Shown: positions 7,430 through 16,140 of the stretch, in pieces
Position numbering within the stretch: the stretch's first letter is position 1
Layout of the letters: each line of letters begins with the position of its first letter
NCBI RefSeq assembly: GCF_022601975.1
Contig: NZ_JAKVIR010000042.1
Location: forward strand, 1-37,330
Length of the DNA stretch: 37,330 nt
From: Pontibacter sp. E15-1
GTDB taxonomy: Bacteria > Bacteroidota > Bacteroidia > Cytophagales > Hymenobacteraceae
Direction: 5' to 3'
Notes under the pieces: model-generated
What the model was told of the DNA's origin: nothing
Seen by the model: the letters and a program-made list of their open reading frames with translations, nothing else
Database searches by the model: none
Translations under genes and position numbers: made by a program

Positions 7430-8285
7430 CTGTCAGAATGCCTGCTTGTTGTTCTAAGTCCTCCCGCTCATACATGGTGGTGTTCTCCACCACATACACG
7501 TAAGACAGCTGCGCAAAGTCAACTGCTAGCTTTACCTTTATCGTGTAAAAGCTCTTGTCCTGCTCTTTCTCCACAGCGCTGATCGTGCCGACCATGATGC
7601 CCTCCGGGTATACGGTGTTGAAGCCGCTTGTCACGATGGTGTCTCCGGCGGCCGGATTGACGTGCAGCGGGATATAGTCCAGCATGGCCGTGCGGTAGTC
7701 ACCGCCGGTCCATTTTACGGTGCCGAAGGTGTTGTCTTTCTTGATTTTGGCCGAGACCAGCATCTGCGAGTGCAGCACCGACGTGACGGTGGCATACCCC
7801 CTGGACACTGTTTTAATGCGGCCCACCACGCCACTTGCCGCAATCACGCCCATACCTGGCTTCACGCCGTCGGCAGTACCCACGTCGAGGGTCAGGTAGT
7901 TGTTCATGCGGCGCACCGAGTTGTTGATCACCCGGCTTGCGTGCAGCACGTAGGGGGCGGCGTGGCTGCTGTCGGTGGCGGCGTAGAAGGTGGTATCCAG
8001 CACGGCGGTGCTATCCGACACCTCCAGGTCGCGGTACTGCATCAGCTCCTTGCGCAGCGCGGCGTTTTCACGGGCCAGCGAGTTGTTGATGGACGACAGC
8101 CGGAAATAGTCGGAGACGCTGCTCTGGTACTCCAGCACCTGCCCCACGTATTTGTTTGCGGAATTGAAGAAGGCGGCCCCCTGGTATGTGTTATACCGCA
8201 CGATCAGGTACACACACAGCACTTCCAGCAATACAAACACAAGGAACGCACGGAACCGGTATATAAATGCAAAAAGATTCCGCAT
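7419..8285 (-). CDS. mreC: Rod shape-determining protein MreC
   Basis: A 288-residue bitopic protein with a short cytoplasmic start, one membrane helix (about residues 10-30), a coiled-coil-like stretch (about 60-85, SLARENAALRKELMQY) and a periplasmic beta-barrel region. The domain carries the family pattern around DVGTADGVKPGMGVI and TSGFNTVYPEGIMVGTI. In the family MreC binds PBP2 and activates it. Starts 9 bp after mreB and overlaps mreD by 11 bp. Confidence 0.95.
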   Translation of the reverse strand: MRNLFAFIYRFRAFLVFVLLEVLCVYLIVRYNTYQGAAFFNSANKYVGQVLEYQSSVSDYFRLSSINNSLARENAALRKELMQYRDLEVSDSTAVLDTTFYAATDSSHAAPYVLHASRVINNSVRRMNNYLTLDVGTADGVKPGMGVIAASGVVGRIKTVSRGYATVTSVLHSQMLVSAKIKKDNTFGTVKWTGGDYRTAMLDYIPLHVNPAAGDTIVTSGFNTVYPEGIMVGTISAVEKEQDKSFYTIKVKLAVDFAQLSYVYVVENTTMYEREDLEQQAGILTDEQ

Positions 8286-8294
8286 GGAGCCCTG

Positions 8295-9320
8295 TTAGGT
8301 TAGCAGGACGTTCTTGAATCCTTCGATGTTCTTGATCGCGGCCCCCGTGCCGCGTACCACCGCGCGAAGCGGGTCTTCGGCAATGTGGATCGGCAGCTTG
8401 GTTTTGGCGGCCAACCGCTTGTCGAGGCCACGGAGCAAGGCACCGCCGCCTGTGAGGTGAATCCCGTTATCGTAGATATCAGCCGAAAGCTCCGGCGGCG
8501 CGATCTCCAGCGCCTTCAGCACGGCCTCCTCGATCTTCGACACTGATTTGTCCAGCGCGATGGCGATCTCCTGGTACGTTACCTTGATCACCTTCGGGAT
8601 GCCGGTCATCAGGTCGCGGCCACGGATCTCGTAGTCGGCTGGCGGGTTCTCGATTTCTGTCAGGGCAGCGCCCACCTCAATCTTGATCTTCTCGGCAGAG
8701 CGCTCCCCGATCAGCAGGTTGTGCTGGCGGCGCATATAGTCCAGGATGTCTTTGGTGAACACGTCACCCGCGATGCGGATAGACTGGTCGCAGACGATAC
8801 CGGAGAGGGCCACCACGGCAATCTCGGTGGTTCCGCCCCCGATGTCCACGATCATGGAGCCAATGGGCTGCTCCACGTCGATGCCGATGCCAATGGCGGC
8901 GGCCATCGGCTCCTGGATCATCCATACCTCCTTGGCACCGGCGTGCTGCGCAGAGTCACGCACGGCGCGTTTCTCCACCTCGGTAATGCCCGACGGGATG
9001 CAGATCACCATGCGGTGCGACGGCTGGAACAGGCGACGGCCCGTGTCGATCATCTTGATCATACCCCGGATCATCTCCTCGGCCGCGTGGAAGTCAGCGA
9101 TGACGCCGTCTTTCAGGGGGCGGATCGTCTTGATGTTCTCGTGCGTTTTCTCGTGCATCTGCATGGCGTTGCGGCCAATGGCCAGCACACGGCCCGTGGT
9201 GCGGTCCACGGCGATGATAGAGGGTTCGTCTACGACTATCTTATCGTTATGTATGATCAGAGTATTAGCAGTACCAAGGTCAATCGCTATATCACTGGTT
9301 AAGAAGTTAAATAGTCCCAT
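8295..9320 (-). CDS. mreB: Rod shape-determining protein MreB
   Basis: A 341-residue actin-like ATPase that forms membrane-associated filaments guiding side-wall synthesis. The start MGLFNFLTSDIAIDLGTANT has the phosphate-1 loop, and VDIGGGTTEIAVVALSGIV is the phosphate-2 loop; the adenosine motif LTGGGALLRGLDK lies near residue 292. Length is normal. First gene of the operon, with a probable TAnnTTTG promoter box at 9392-9399. Confidence 0.98.
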   Translation of the reverse strand: MGLFNFLTSDIAIDLGTANTLIIHNDKIVVDEPSIIAVDRTTGRVLAIGRNAMQMHEKTHENIKTIRPLKDGVIADFHAAEEMIRGMIKMIDTGRRLFQPSHRMVICIPSGITEVEKRAVRDSAQHAGAKEVWMIQEPMAAAIGIGIDVEQPIGSMIVDIGGGTTEIAVVALSGIVCDQSIRIAGDVFTKDILDYMRRQHNLLIGERSAEKIKIEVGAALTEIENPPADYEIRGRDLMTGIPKVIKVTYQEIAIALDKSVSKIEEAVLKALEIAPPELSADIYDNGIHLTGGGALLRGLDKRLAAKTKLPIHIAEDPLRAVVRGTGAAIKNIEGFKNVLLT

Positions 9321-9391
9321 TTTGTAGGTTCAGGCGAAACTGTGCCCAATTATATTTTAAATATACAATATTTCTAAACAGAAACTTGCGG

Positions 9392-9399
9392 CAAAATTA
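9392..9399 (-). promoter_or_regulatory. Probable -7 box of the mreB operon
   Basis: On the minus strand this reads TAATTTTG, an exact match to the Bacteroidota -7 consensus TAnnTTTG, 72 bp upstream of the mreB ATG. No clear -33 TTTG was found at the expected 19-21 bp, so the match is suggestive only. Confidence 0.5.
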
Positions 9400-9582
9400 G
9401 TGAAATTCAGCGTAATTAATAATGTAGCACCCGAAGCCAAAGAAATTAAAAGTCTTTTCATAAGGCAGTTGCTCTCGCATATAGACTTGTATAACGGCTA
9501 GCACTGTGGAAAAATTGAATTGCGGGCACGCTTCTCTATCCGCTGAAACCCACCGCGGGCACACCCGCACGGAAGTTATGAA

Positions 9583-9616
9583 AAATCCCCGGCCTTTTAG
9601 CAAAGCCGGGGATTTA
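9583..9616 (-). terminator. Terminator of purNH
   Basis: AATCCCCGGC and GCCGGGGATT arms around an 11-14 base loop, ending in TTTTT on the minus strand. It lies 33 bp downstream of purH. The rest of 9321-9649 holds only the mreB upstream region. Confidence 0.9.
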
Positions 9617-9649
9617 TATAAAACGGGACGCGTATGCGCGAGGGGTTTG

Positions 9650-11173
9650 TTAGTGTTTGAAGTGGCGCACGCCGGTCATTACCATCGCTATATCATGTGC
9701 GTCGCAGTAGGCGATAGAGTCCTTGTCCTTGATAGAGCCACCTGGCTGCACCACGGCTTTGATGCCCGCCTGGTCGGCGATCTCCACACAGTCCGGGAAG
9801 GGGAAGAACGCATCGGAGGCCATCACCGTCTGGCTCAGGTCAAAACCGAAGCTGCGGGCCTTCTCGATGGCCTGGCGCAGGGCATCCACGCGCGAGGTCT
9901 GGCCCACGCCGCTGGAGTACATCATTTTGTCGGTGGCCAGCACGATGGTGTTGGATTTGGTGTGCTTGCACACTTTGGCGGCAAACACCAGCGCCTTTTT
10001 CTCTTCGGCGGTCGGTTCGCGCTTGGTCGCGGTGGTAAAGTCAGCCTCTGTTTCGGTGGCCAGGTCCTTGTCCTGCTCAATCACGCCGTTCAGCAGCGTC
10101 TTGAACTGCTTGTTGGGCAGTTCCACGGGCTTTTGCTTCAGCAGGATGCGGTTCTTCTTGGTCTTCAGCAACTCCAGTGCATCAGCATCATATGCCGGGG
10201 CGATCAATACCTCAAAGAACAGCTTGTTTAGTTCCTCGGCCACAGCCAGGTCAATAGCTCTGTTCGCGATGATCACGCCGCCGAAGGCCGACACCGGGTC
10301 AGAGGACAGCGCCAGCAGGTAGGCGTCTTTCATGGTGTCGGCGGTGGCGCAGCCGCAGGCGTTGGTGTGCTTCAGGATGGCTACGGCCGGTTCCTCAAAC
10401 TCAGCCGCCAGGGCCACGGCCGCATCCACGTCCACGAGGTTGTTGTACGACAGTTGCTTGCCATTCAGTTGCTCAAAGAGGTCCTCCAGCTTGCCGTAAA
10501 ATGTGCCTTTCTGATGCGGGTTCTCGCCATAGCGCAGCGGCATGCTGTGCTGCACACTCTGCTTGAAGGCTGGTTGCTCGTCCTCGGCGTTCATGTAGTT
10601 GAAAATGTGCGTGTCGTAGTGCGAAGACACGTTAAAGGCTTTCGCGGCAAAGCGCTTGCGGTCTTCCAGTTCTGTGGCGCCGTCTTTGGCTTGCAGCAAC
10701 TCCACCACCTCGCCGTACTGGTCTCTGGACGAGACGATCAGCACATCCTTGAAGTTTTTGGCTGCCGCCCGGATCAGGGAGATGCCGCCAATGTCGATTT
10801 TCTCGATCACATCGGCCTCCGGAGCGCCCGAAGCCACCGTTTCCTCAAAGGGGTATAAATCCACCACCACCAGGTCAATCGGCGGGATCTCGAACTTCTC
10901 TCTTTCCGAAAGGTCCCCCGCGTTGTCGCGGCGATGCAAGATACCGCCAAATACCTTTGGGTGCAGCGTCTTCACGCGGCCACCGAAGATAGACGGGTAG
11001 GCGGTCAGGTCCTCTACGGCCACCACGTCTGCGCCCTGCTCTTCCAGGAAGGTCTGGGTGCCGCCTGTGGAGTAAATGGTCACGTTGTGCTGCTTAAGTA
11101 GCTCCACCAGTGGCTCGAGGCGGTCTTTATAATATACCGAGATGAGTGCGGATTTGATTTTAACGGATTGCAT
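9650..11173 (-). CDS. purH: Bifunctional AICAR transformylase / IMP cyclohydrolase
   Basis: A 507-residue cytosolic enzyme performing the last two steps of purine synthesis: AICAR + 10-formyl-THF to FAICAR, then ring closure to IMP. The N-terminal third is the cyclohydrolase (MGS-like) domain with STGGTQTFLEEQG and GGRVKTLHPKVFGGIL. The C-terminal part is the transformylase with the active-site KHTNACGCA and the closing FPFPD and VQPGGSIKD motifs. Length is normal. It follows purN by 18 bp on the same strand, so both formyl-transfer enzymes of the pathway are probably co-transcribed and end at the hairpin at 9583-9616. Confidence 0.98.
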   Translation of the reverse strand: MQSVKIKSALISVYYKDRLEPLVELLKQHNVTIYSTGGTQTFLEEQGADVVAVEDLTAYPSIFGGRVKTLHPKVFGGILHRRDNAGDLSEREKFEIPPIDLVVVDLYPFEETVASGAPEADVIEKIDIGGISLIRAAAKNFKDVLIVSSRDQYGEVVELLQAKDGATELEDRKRFAAKAFNVSSHYDTHIFNYMNAEDEQPAFKQSVQHSMPLRYGENPHQKGTFYGKLEDLFEQLNGKQLSYNNLVDVDAAVALAAEFEEPAVAILKHTNACGCATADTMKDAYLLALSSDPVSAFGGVIIANRAIDLAVAEELNKLFFEVLIAPAYDADALELLKTKKNRILLKQKPVELPNKQFKTLLNGVIEQDKDLATETEADFTTATKREPTAEEKKALVFAAKVCKHTKSNTIVLATDKMMYSSGVGQTSRVDALRQAIEKARSFGFDLSQTVMASDAFFPFPDCVEIADQAGIKAVVQPGGSIKDKDSIAYCDAHDIAMVMTGVRHFKH

Positions 11174-11191
11174 GGCAATTGCTGTTTTGGG

Positions 11192-11824
11192 TTAGTCTTC
11201 TTTTTTCGGTTGGTCTTGTTGGTCTAAGAGCTGCTCTACCACCTGCGGTAGGTGCAGGTGCTCCAGTTGCAGCACGCGGGCCGCCAGGTCTGCGGGGGTA
11301 TCGGAGGGCAGCACGGGGCAGCGCTCCTGCCGGATGAAGGTGCCTTTGTCGTACTCCTCGTTTATATAGTGGATCGTGATGCCAGACTCGGGCTCGCCGG
11401 CTTGTATCACCGCCGTGTGCACGTGCTGCCCGTGCATGCCTTTGCCGCCATACTGTGGCAACAGGGCAGGGTGTATGTTGATGATCTTGTCGGGGAAGGC
11501 CCGCAGCAGGTTTTGCGGCACCAGCCACAGGAAGCCAGCCAGCACAATCAGGTCGGGTTGAAACTGCTGGAGCTGTTGCAGCACCTTTTCAGACTTGTAG
11601 AACTCCTCGCGGGAAAACAAAAAAGCCGGGACGTGGTATGTCTCGGCTCTTTTGAGGGCATAGGCGTTCGGGTTGTTGGAGAACAGGGCGGCCACACGTA
11701 TATCAGGGTGGTGCTCGAAATGCTCCAGCAGGCGTTGGGCGTTGCTTCCCGATCCCGAAGCGAAAATGACTATGTTTTTCTTGGCTGGTCGTTCCAAAAG
11801 TACAGGCGTGTAATGAAGCCGCAA
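11192..11824 (-). CDS. purN: Phosphoribosylglycinamide formyltransferase 1
   Basis: A GAR transformylase: GAR + 10-formyl-THF to FGAR in purine synthesis. The glycine-rich ASGSGSN near the N-terminus and the folate/active-site block around NIHPALLPQYGGKGMHG (with catalytic Asn and His) are intact; HTAVIQAGEPESGITIHYI follows. The start is doubtful. TTG at 11824 gives 210 residues, but it lies inside a perfect -7 promoter box (TATCTTTG, 11823-11830), so transcription should begin after it. A TTG nine codons downstream, giving MERPAKKNIVIF, fits both the promoter and the family N-terminus better. There is no ATG in the first 50 codons. Confidence 0.93.
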   Translation of the reverse strand: MRLHYTPVLLERPAKKNIVIFASGSGSNAQRLLEHFEHHPDIRVAALFSNNPNAYALKRAETYHVPAFLFSREEFYKSEKVLQQLQQFQPDLIVLAGFLWLVPQNLLRAFPDKIINIHPALLPQYGGKGMHGQHVHTAVIQAGEPESGITIHYINEEYDKGTFIRQERCPVLPSDTPADLAARVLQLEHLHLPQVVEQLLDQQDQPKKED

Positions 11825-11830
11825 AGATAA
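11823..11830 (-). promoter_or_regulatory. Probable -7 box of purNH
   Basis: TATCTTTG on the minus strand matches TAnnTTTG exactly. TTG bases occur 23 bp further upstream, slightly beyond the usual 19-21 bp. The box overlaps the TTG that would be the longest purN start. Confidence 0.45.
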
Positions 11831-12023
11831 TGGGTTTGCCTTAAGAATTTAGCAAGTAATCCCAGAATATGTGCAGAACCGATAGGGGTGGTAGCTGGAT
11901 AGGGCAGGGAGCGTGGGAAAGCAATCATACCCCCCGGCATCATGAGCCGCTCAATAATTGTGTTTCTTCCGGTGTGCAAATCCTGAAAATACTGTGTTCT
12001 GCATACCCCGGACAGGGCATTGC

Positions 12024-12521
12024 TTACTTTCTTTTCGCCTTCAGCGACCAGGTAAAGCGGAAGGTAGCCACGGGTTCGCCGCTTTCGTCGGTGCCAACGC
12101 TGGTGGCCACCACTGTCACGCCCTCTCCGGTTGCCTTGGTTTTGGCTGCGGCGGCGGCTATTGCCTGGCCATCGTGACAGGTGAAGCTGATTTTGCCAAT
12201 GGCCTTTTTCGTGAACTCAGCATCCATGCGCACCACCAGCATCGACACGGCTGGCTGCGATTTGTATACCTGCGTCATGCAAAGCACACCTGTCGAAAGC
12301 TCGGCAGCCATACTCAGGCAGGCAAAGTATATCGACTTGAAGGGGTTTTTGTTGAGGTATTTGTAGGGCACACGCACTGTGGCCTTCGCCTCCGAAATGT
12401 CGGTTACACGAAGCCCCGCCAGGTAGGCCATCGGGAGGCGGGCCAGCAGAAACAGCCGGAACTTAACTGGTGATAAGACCAGCCCCCGAAAGGCTGCTGC
12501 ATGGTTGGTCTGGTTTGGCAT
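12024..12521 (-). CDS. DUF4442 hotdog-fold thioesterase-like protein
   Basis: A 165-residue protein resembling DUF4442, a branch of the hotdog-fold acyl-CoA thioesterase superfamily. Visible family features are the N-terminal helix with LPMAYLAGLRV, the strand VRVPYKYLNKNPFKSIYFACLSM containing the N-P-F-x-S motif, and the later strands ending FRFTWSLKAKRK. The substrate cannot be read from sequence. It stands alone between purN and the fur-family gene, both on the same strand with gaps, so it is probably its own unit. Confidence 0.8.
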   Translation of the reverse strand: MPNQTNHAAAFRGLVLSPVKFRLFLLARLPMAYLAGLRVTDISEAKATVRVPYKYLNKNPFKSIYFACLSMAAELSTGVLCMTQVYKSQPAVSMLVVRMDAEFTKKAIGKISFTCHDGQAIAAAAAKTKATGEGVTVVATSVGTDESGEPVATFRFTWSLKAKRK

Positions 12522-12562
12522 GGCACTGGCCTATATCGCGTGTTCTGGAGGAATGCCTTTAT

Positions 12563-13009
12563 TTAGGTGACCTCCTGGCAGGAAACGCAAAGGCCCTGCG
12601 CCGAAAAATTTATACTGTGCACTTTGTAGCCCTCCGGCAAGGTAGGGGCAGGCACAAGCACCTCATTCAGGCAGAACGTCTGGCCACAGGAGGTACAGTT
12701 GAAGTGGATGTGGTTGTCCTGGTGCTCGTGCTCCTTGCAGGCATCCTGGCAAAGCGCATACTTCATGGCCCCGCTCACATCGTTGATGCTGTGGGCGAGT
12801 CCCTTCTCCTCAAAGGCATGCAGTGTTCTGTAAATGGTTACGCGGTCAAATCTGTTCTCAAGCTGTTTCTCAATTTCTGAGTGTGCCAGCGCATGCTTGT
12901 TTTGCAAAAGTAGCGTTAGCACCTCCAATCGGCAGTTTGTTTTGCGGAGCGTATACTTCCGCAGCAACTCCTCTGCCATTTGGAGTAGAGGGCGGTGTTG
13001 GTTTGTCAT
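12563..13009 (-). CDS. Fur-family transcriptional regulator
   Basis: A 148-residue metal-dependent repressor of the Fur superfamily. The N-terminal winged helix (TLRKTNCRLEVLTLL, then SEIEKQLENRFDRVTIYRTL with the family-typical R-V-T-I-Y-R-T-L recognition helix) is followed by a dimerisation domain. His-rich HEHQDNHIHF plus two Cys pairs, CTSC and CVSC, would hold structural zinc and the sensing metal. I start at the ATG at 13009 (MTNQHRP) and not at the longer frame from 13117, whose first 36 residues are atypical. A -7 box only 8 bp upstream suggests a leaderless message, or a start at MAEELLRKY (12979). Fur, Zur and PerR cannot be told apart with confidence. Confidence 0.9.
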   Translation of the reverse strand: MTNQHRPLLQMAEELLRKYTLRKTNCRLEVLTLLLQNKHALAHSEIEKQLENRFDRVTIYRTLHAFEEKGLAHSINDVSGAMKYALCQDACKEHEHQDNHIHFNCTSCGQTFCLNEVLVPAPTLPEGYKVHSINFSAQGLCVSCQEVT

Positions 13010-13017
13010 AGCTGTTG

Positions 13018-13025
13018 CAAATATA
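13018..13025 (-). promoter_or_regulatory. Probable -7 box of the fur-family gene
   Basis: TATATTTG on the minus strand matches TAnnTTTG. Only 8 bases separate it from the ATG at 13009, which would leave almost no 5' leader. Confidence 0.45.
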
Positions 13026-13429
13026 CGAGAATAATAAGGATTAATGCGGTGTTGCGTGAAATCCTCATACCCCCATACCTCAACACCGGCCAGACCAGCG
13101 CGTACACCTATATGCATTTGGAAAAGGTTATCAAGTCATCTTACGGGCTGTAAACTGTCCATAACCGAATCTGTCTCCACGTTTTTATAGCCTCACAGGA
13201 CTCTCTTTTTTAGTTTGTAAGCTACTATTATATAGATGGTTATAAACAATTTATACTTCTGAAAACGAAAGTTTAAGATGCTGTAACATTGTTTTTTGGA
13301 GCTTATAGGTTATTTTAAGGCAATTTTAATAAATTTACATCCGTAGATAGCAAAATACGTATATATGCCGAAGGCAGACTTTGCGCTTATCTGCAACGCC
13401 TGATCATTTTATTCTAAACAATTTTATCA
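13026..13429. other. Non-coding region between fur-family gene and T9SS cargo gene
   Basis: A 404-bp AT-rich divergent spacer. TAAATTTA near 13330 differs from TAnnTTTG by one base and might serve the plus-strand gene. No hairpin or repeat stands out. Confidence 0.4.
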
Positions 13430-14203
13430 ATGAAAAGAACTTTACACCTATTCGCAGCCCTGCTGCTCGTTATGTTTACGGCTGGTGCATCCTTTGCACA
13501 AACAGTTACAAATGAACCTACCGTTGACGGTACCCTGGATATGGTCGAGAACCTGACCATCAACCAGAATTTTCTGTGGCAGGCTATCGTGAAGGGCTTC
13601 GACCGCGCTGCCCTGACTCCGAAGGAGAAGGTAAACCTGGAGATACAACTGACGAACCCTGCCCAGCGCAACAATTTTGTGCTGAACTATAACTCCAATA
13701 GAGCGGCTGCCACTGAGGAGGAAGCAACTTATTCCCTCGTGACCTTCAATGAAGCGGGCTACGCTAAAATCGGCCCTGAAGGGGGAGAAGATTTGGTGGC
13801 AGAGTATCAGGAGTACTTCAAAATTAACTTCAGCCAGGCGGGCACTTATGCCTACAAACTGATTCTGCGTCGCGTGGAGGGAGCTGACGTCGAGGGAACG
13901 GTACTGGCTTCTGTAGATGAGAGCGTGACTGTAGCGGGCACCACCACCGGCCTAGACGATATGATCGGCGACAAGCGCGTGGCGGTATACCCTACTGTTT
14001 CAGAAGGCGTTGTGCGCGTGGACCTGGGCACTATCCGCAATGCCTCTGTGGTTGTGGTGGATATGCTGGGCAGAAAAGTGCTGGTACTGAACAAAGTAAA
14101 CGGCAAAGCTGAGATCAACACTCAGAAGTTTGCCAAAGGCACTTACTATGTAAAGGTATCTGCCGGAAACGACGTGGCCACCAGCCGCCTGATCGTGAAA
14201 TAG
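13430..14203 (+). CDS. Secreted protein with type IX secretion sorting domain
   Basis: A 257-residue exported protein. A Sec signal peptide (MKRTLHLFAALLLVMFTAGA, cleaved near SFAQ) is followed by a domain of about 150 residues with no family I recognise. The last ~75 residues (from VAVYPTVSEGVVRVDL through VVDMLGRKV and FAKGTYYVKV to the final RLIVK) form a type A C-terminal sorting domain used by the type IX secretion system of Bacteroidota. The protein is therefore expected on the cell surface or in the medium. It sits alone on the plus strand among minus-strand genes and is followed by a strong terminator. Confidence 0.88.
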   Translation: MKRTLHLFAALLLVMFTAGASFAQTVTNEPTVDGTLDMVENLTINQNFLWQAIVKGFDRAALTPKEKVNLEIQLTNPAQRNNFVLNYNSNRAAATEEEATYSLVTFNEAGYAKIGPEGGEDLVAEYQEYFKINFSQAGTYAYKLILRRVEGADVEGTVLASVDESVTVAGTTTGLDDMIGDKRVAVYPTVSEGVVRVDLGTIRNASVVVVDMLGRKVLVLNKVNGKAEINTQKFAKGTYYVKVSAGNDVATSRLIVK

Positions 14204-14231
14204 TCATACCCTATTTTATACCTACAGTATG

Positions 14232-14263
14232 AAGCCTGCGTCTCCGGATGCAGGCTTTTTTTA
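14232..14263 (+). terminator. Terminator of the T9SS cargo gene
   Basis: AGCCTGC (14233-14239) pairs with GCAGGCT (14249-14255) around a CG-rich loop and is followed by seven T. The T run touches the stop codon of the convergent UbiA gene at 14261-14263. Confidence 0.9.
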
Positions 14264-15103
14264 TACCAGCAGCATTGAGAGAATCCCCAGCAGCATGATC
14301 AGCTTGTTCAGGTTGCTGAGGTAGCTGAAGTCGGCCTTGCGGTCGGCCCGCGCCAGCTTCACTACCATCCAGACGCTCGGGGCCAGTACCAGCGCCAGCA
14401 TGTATACATCAAAAGGCCATGGGGTAGATGGGTGCGCCATGCTCGCGATCAGCAAGGCCAGAAAAATGGCGATAAGCGGGTATAACACATACTTGGCTCC
14501 GCGCATGCCCAGCACAATGGGCAAGGTGCGGCACTCGAAAGAGGCATCGCCCTTCATGTCCTCGATATCCTTTATGATTTCGCGGATAAGCGAGATGAGC
14601 CCGGCAAACAGGGCGTAGCCCAAAGTGGTTTTGTTCAGCATGTCGTTGTACACGGCCACCACCAGCAGCATGGATGCCGACAGCAGGGCAATGGCTACGT
14701 TGCCGATAAGCGGCAGCTTTTTCAGGCGTGCAGAATACCCCCACAGCAGCAATACCGCCCCCAGGTTAATCAATCCTACCCGCACCAGCAGCAGCCCCCC
14801 GATGAGCACGCCGATAACCGACAGCACCAGATGGGCGAACATGGCCCGGCGCCTGCGGATGATGCGCCCCACTAACAGCCGGTCCGGCTTGTTGATGGCA
14901 TCTATCTTCACATCGTAATAGTCGTTGATGATATAGCCAGCCGCCGCAATGCATACCGTGGAAAGGGTGAGAGCCAGAAAGCCCGGTTCCAGCACCTTTG
15001 CCCATCGCACCCCCGACGTAAGCAGGCAGGCTTGCACGAGCGCCTGGCTCAGTACAATCAGCACCAGGTTTTGGGCGCGTATGAGGGATAGGAAGAGTTT
15101 CAT
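14261..15103 (-). CDS. UbiA-family prenyltransferase
   Basis: A 280-residue integral-membrane prenyltransferase with about eight or nine hydrophobic segments. The first Asp-rich motif NDYYDVKID (N-D-x2-D-x3-D) binds the Mg-diphosphate of the prenyl donor; a second, DIEDMKGD, lies in the second half. The pattern KPDRLLVGRIIRRR is typical of Bacteroidota members often labelled geranylgeranylglycerol-phosphate geranylgeranyltransferase, but the acceptor (glycerol phosphate, quinone head group, heme or other) cannot be decided here. I use the ATG at 15103 (MKLFLSLIRAQN) in place of the 15163 start, because the family begins with this RAQN-like motif. Confidence 0.88.
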   Translation of the reverse strand: MKLFLSLIRAQNLVLIVLSQALVQACLLTSGVRWAKVLEPGFLALTLSTVCIAAAGYIINDYYDVKIDAINKPDRLLVGRIIRRRRAMFAHLVLSVIGVLIGGLLLVRVGLINLGAVLLLWGYSARLKKLPLIGNVAIALLSASMLLVVAVYNDMLNKTTLGYALFAGLISLIREIIKDIEDMKGDASFECRTLPIVLGMRGAKYVLYPLIAIFLALLIASMAHPSTPWPFDVYMLALVLAPSVWMVVKLARADRKADFSYLSNLNKLIMLLGILSMLLV

Positions 15104-15160
15104 CTGGCAGACGGCAATACAGGACAGGGGCAAAGGTAAGGCCGTGCGCGGAAACGGCAA

Positions 15161-15190
15161 CAAAAAAGCCCCTGTGCAAGGGGCTTTTCT
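15161..15190 (-). terminator. Terminator of the cold-shock gene
   Basis: AAGCCCCTTG and CAGGGGCTT form a stem with a tiny loop; the minus strand ends in six T. It lies 21 bp beyond the cold-shock stop. Confidence 0.85.
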
Positions 15191-15211
15191 TGTAATGATG
15201 CAGTAAGCGTG

Positions 15212-15406
15212 TTAGATTCTCTTCACGTTAACCGCATTGATCCCTTTTTTACCTTCCTGCGTGTCGAACTCTACGCGGTCGTGCTGCTGGATGTCTACGC
15301 CGTTCAGGCCACTCGCATGCACGAAGAAATCTTCATTTGTCTCGTCCTCAGTTATAAAACCATAACCTTTCGACTCAATAAAAAACTTTACTTTTCCTGT
15401 CTTCAT
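15212..15406 (-). CDS. Cold-shock domain protein (CspA-like)
   Basis: A 64-residue single cold-shock domain that binds single-stranded RNA or DNA. RNP1 (KGYGFI) and RNP2 (DFFVHAS) are intact, and the fold closes with GINAVNVKRI. Members act as RNA chaperones during cold or general stress. The region upstream (15407-15529) is AT-rich, as often seen before regulated csp leaders, but I could not define a structured thermosensor. Single-gene unit with its own terminator. Confidence 0.96.
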   Translation of the reverse strand: MKTGKVKFFIESKGYGFITEDETNEDFFVHASGLNGVDIQQHDRVEFDTQEGKKGINAVNVKRI

Positions 15407-15529
15407 AAAGATGAATAATTTATTGGGTAATAAAACTGAACGTAAACTAAAGATTTATTTTTATATATACAATACAGTATTAAAAGAAATCTACTATTAG
15501 TTTGTAGAAAAGGTATAAATGCGTGGGGC

Positions 15530-16027
15530 TTACCACTTGTCCTGCGCCTTCATAATCTGCTCTATCAGCTCGCGTACGGCCCCTCTGCCCCCTTTTTTGG
15601 TGGATACAAACGTGCTGATTTCTTTAATATCCTCGGCAGCGTCGGAGGGGCAGGCGCGCAGGCCACAGCGCTGCATCACCTCCAGATCCGGCATGTCGTC
15701 GCCCATGTAGGCCACGGTGGCGGGGTGGATTCCCTGCAGGTAAATGTAATCCTCGAAGGTATCTACCTTGTCCTCAATACCCAGGTGGATGTCCTCAATG
15801 TCCAGTTGCTCCAGCCGTTTGCGCACGCCCGGCTCGTTTTTGCCAGAGATGATGGCTACCCGGAAGCCCTGCCGAATGGCGTGCTTGATGGCAAAGCCGT
15901 CTTTGATGTTGAAGGCGCGCACCTGTTCCCCATCGGCAAAGCAATAGAGCAGGCCGTCTGTCAGTACCCCGTCAACATCAAAAATAAAGGTGTTGATGCG
16001 GGTGAGGTCGGTTTGAGTGATAGACAT
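15530..16027 (-). CDS. kdsC: KdsC-like HAD phosphatase
   Basis: A 165-residue HAD-superfamily hydrolase of the KDO-8-phosphate phosphatase type, with no cap domain. Motif I is FDVDGVLTDG (catalytic Asp pair, residues about 15-24), motif II IISGKN, and motif IV AYMGDDMPDLEVM; a Lys near EDKVDTF acts as motif III. In the family it removes phosphate from KDO-8-P during lipopolysaccharide core synthesis. Length and motifs match KdsC of Bacteroidota. The last third (STKKGGRGAVRELIEQIM) also fits. Neighbouring UbiA and DUF2520 genes are commonly found near it in this phylum. Confidence 0.92.
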   Translation of the reverse strand: MSITQTDLTRINTFIFDVDGVLTDGLLYCFADGEQVRAFNIKDGFAIKHAIRQGFRVAIISGKNEPGVRKRLEQLDIEDIHLGIEDKVDTFEDYIYLQGIHPATVAYMGDDMPDLEVMQRCGLRACPSDAAEDIKEISTFVSTKKGGRGAVRELIEQIMKAQDKW

Positions 16028-16140
16028 AAAACAATGGAAGGCTACTGTTAGAAGACACTACTGCAGGATGGGGCAGGCACACAGCTTACGGTGCTGCGGG
16101 TACGTTTGCCATCTATACGAAAACAACGCGTGCAAAAATA

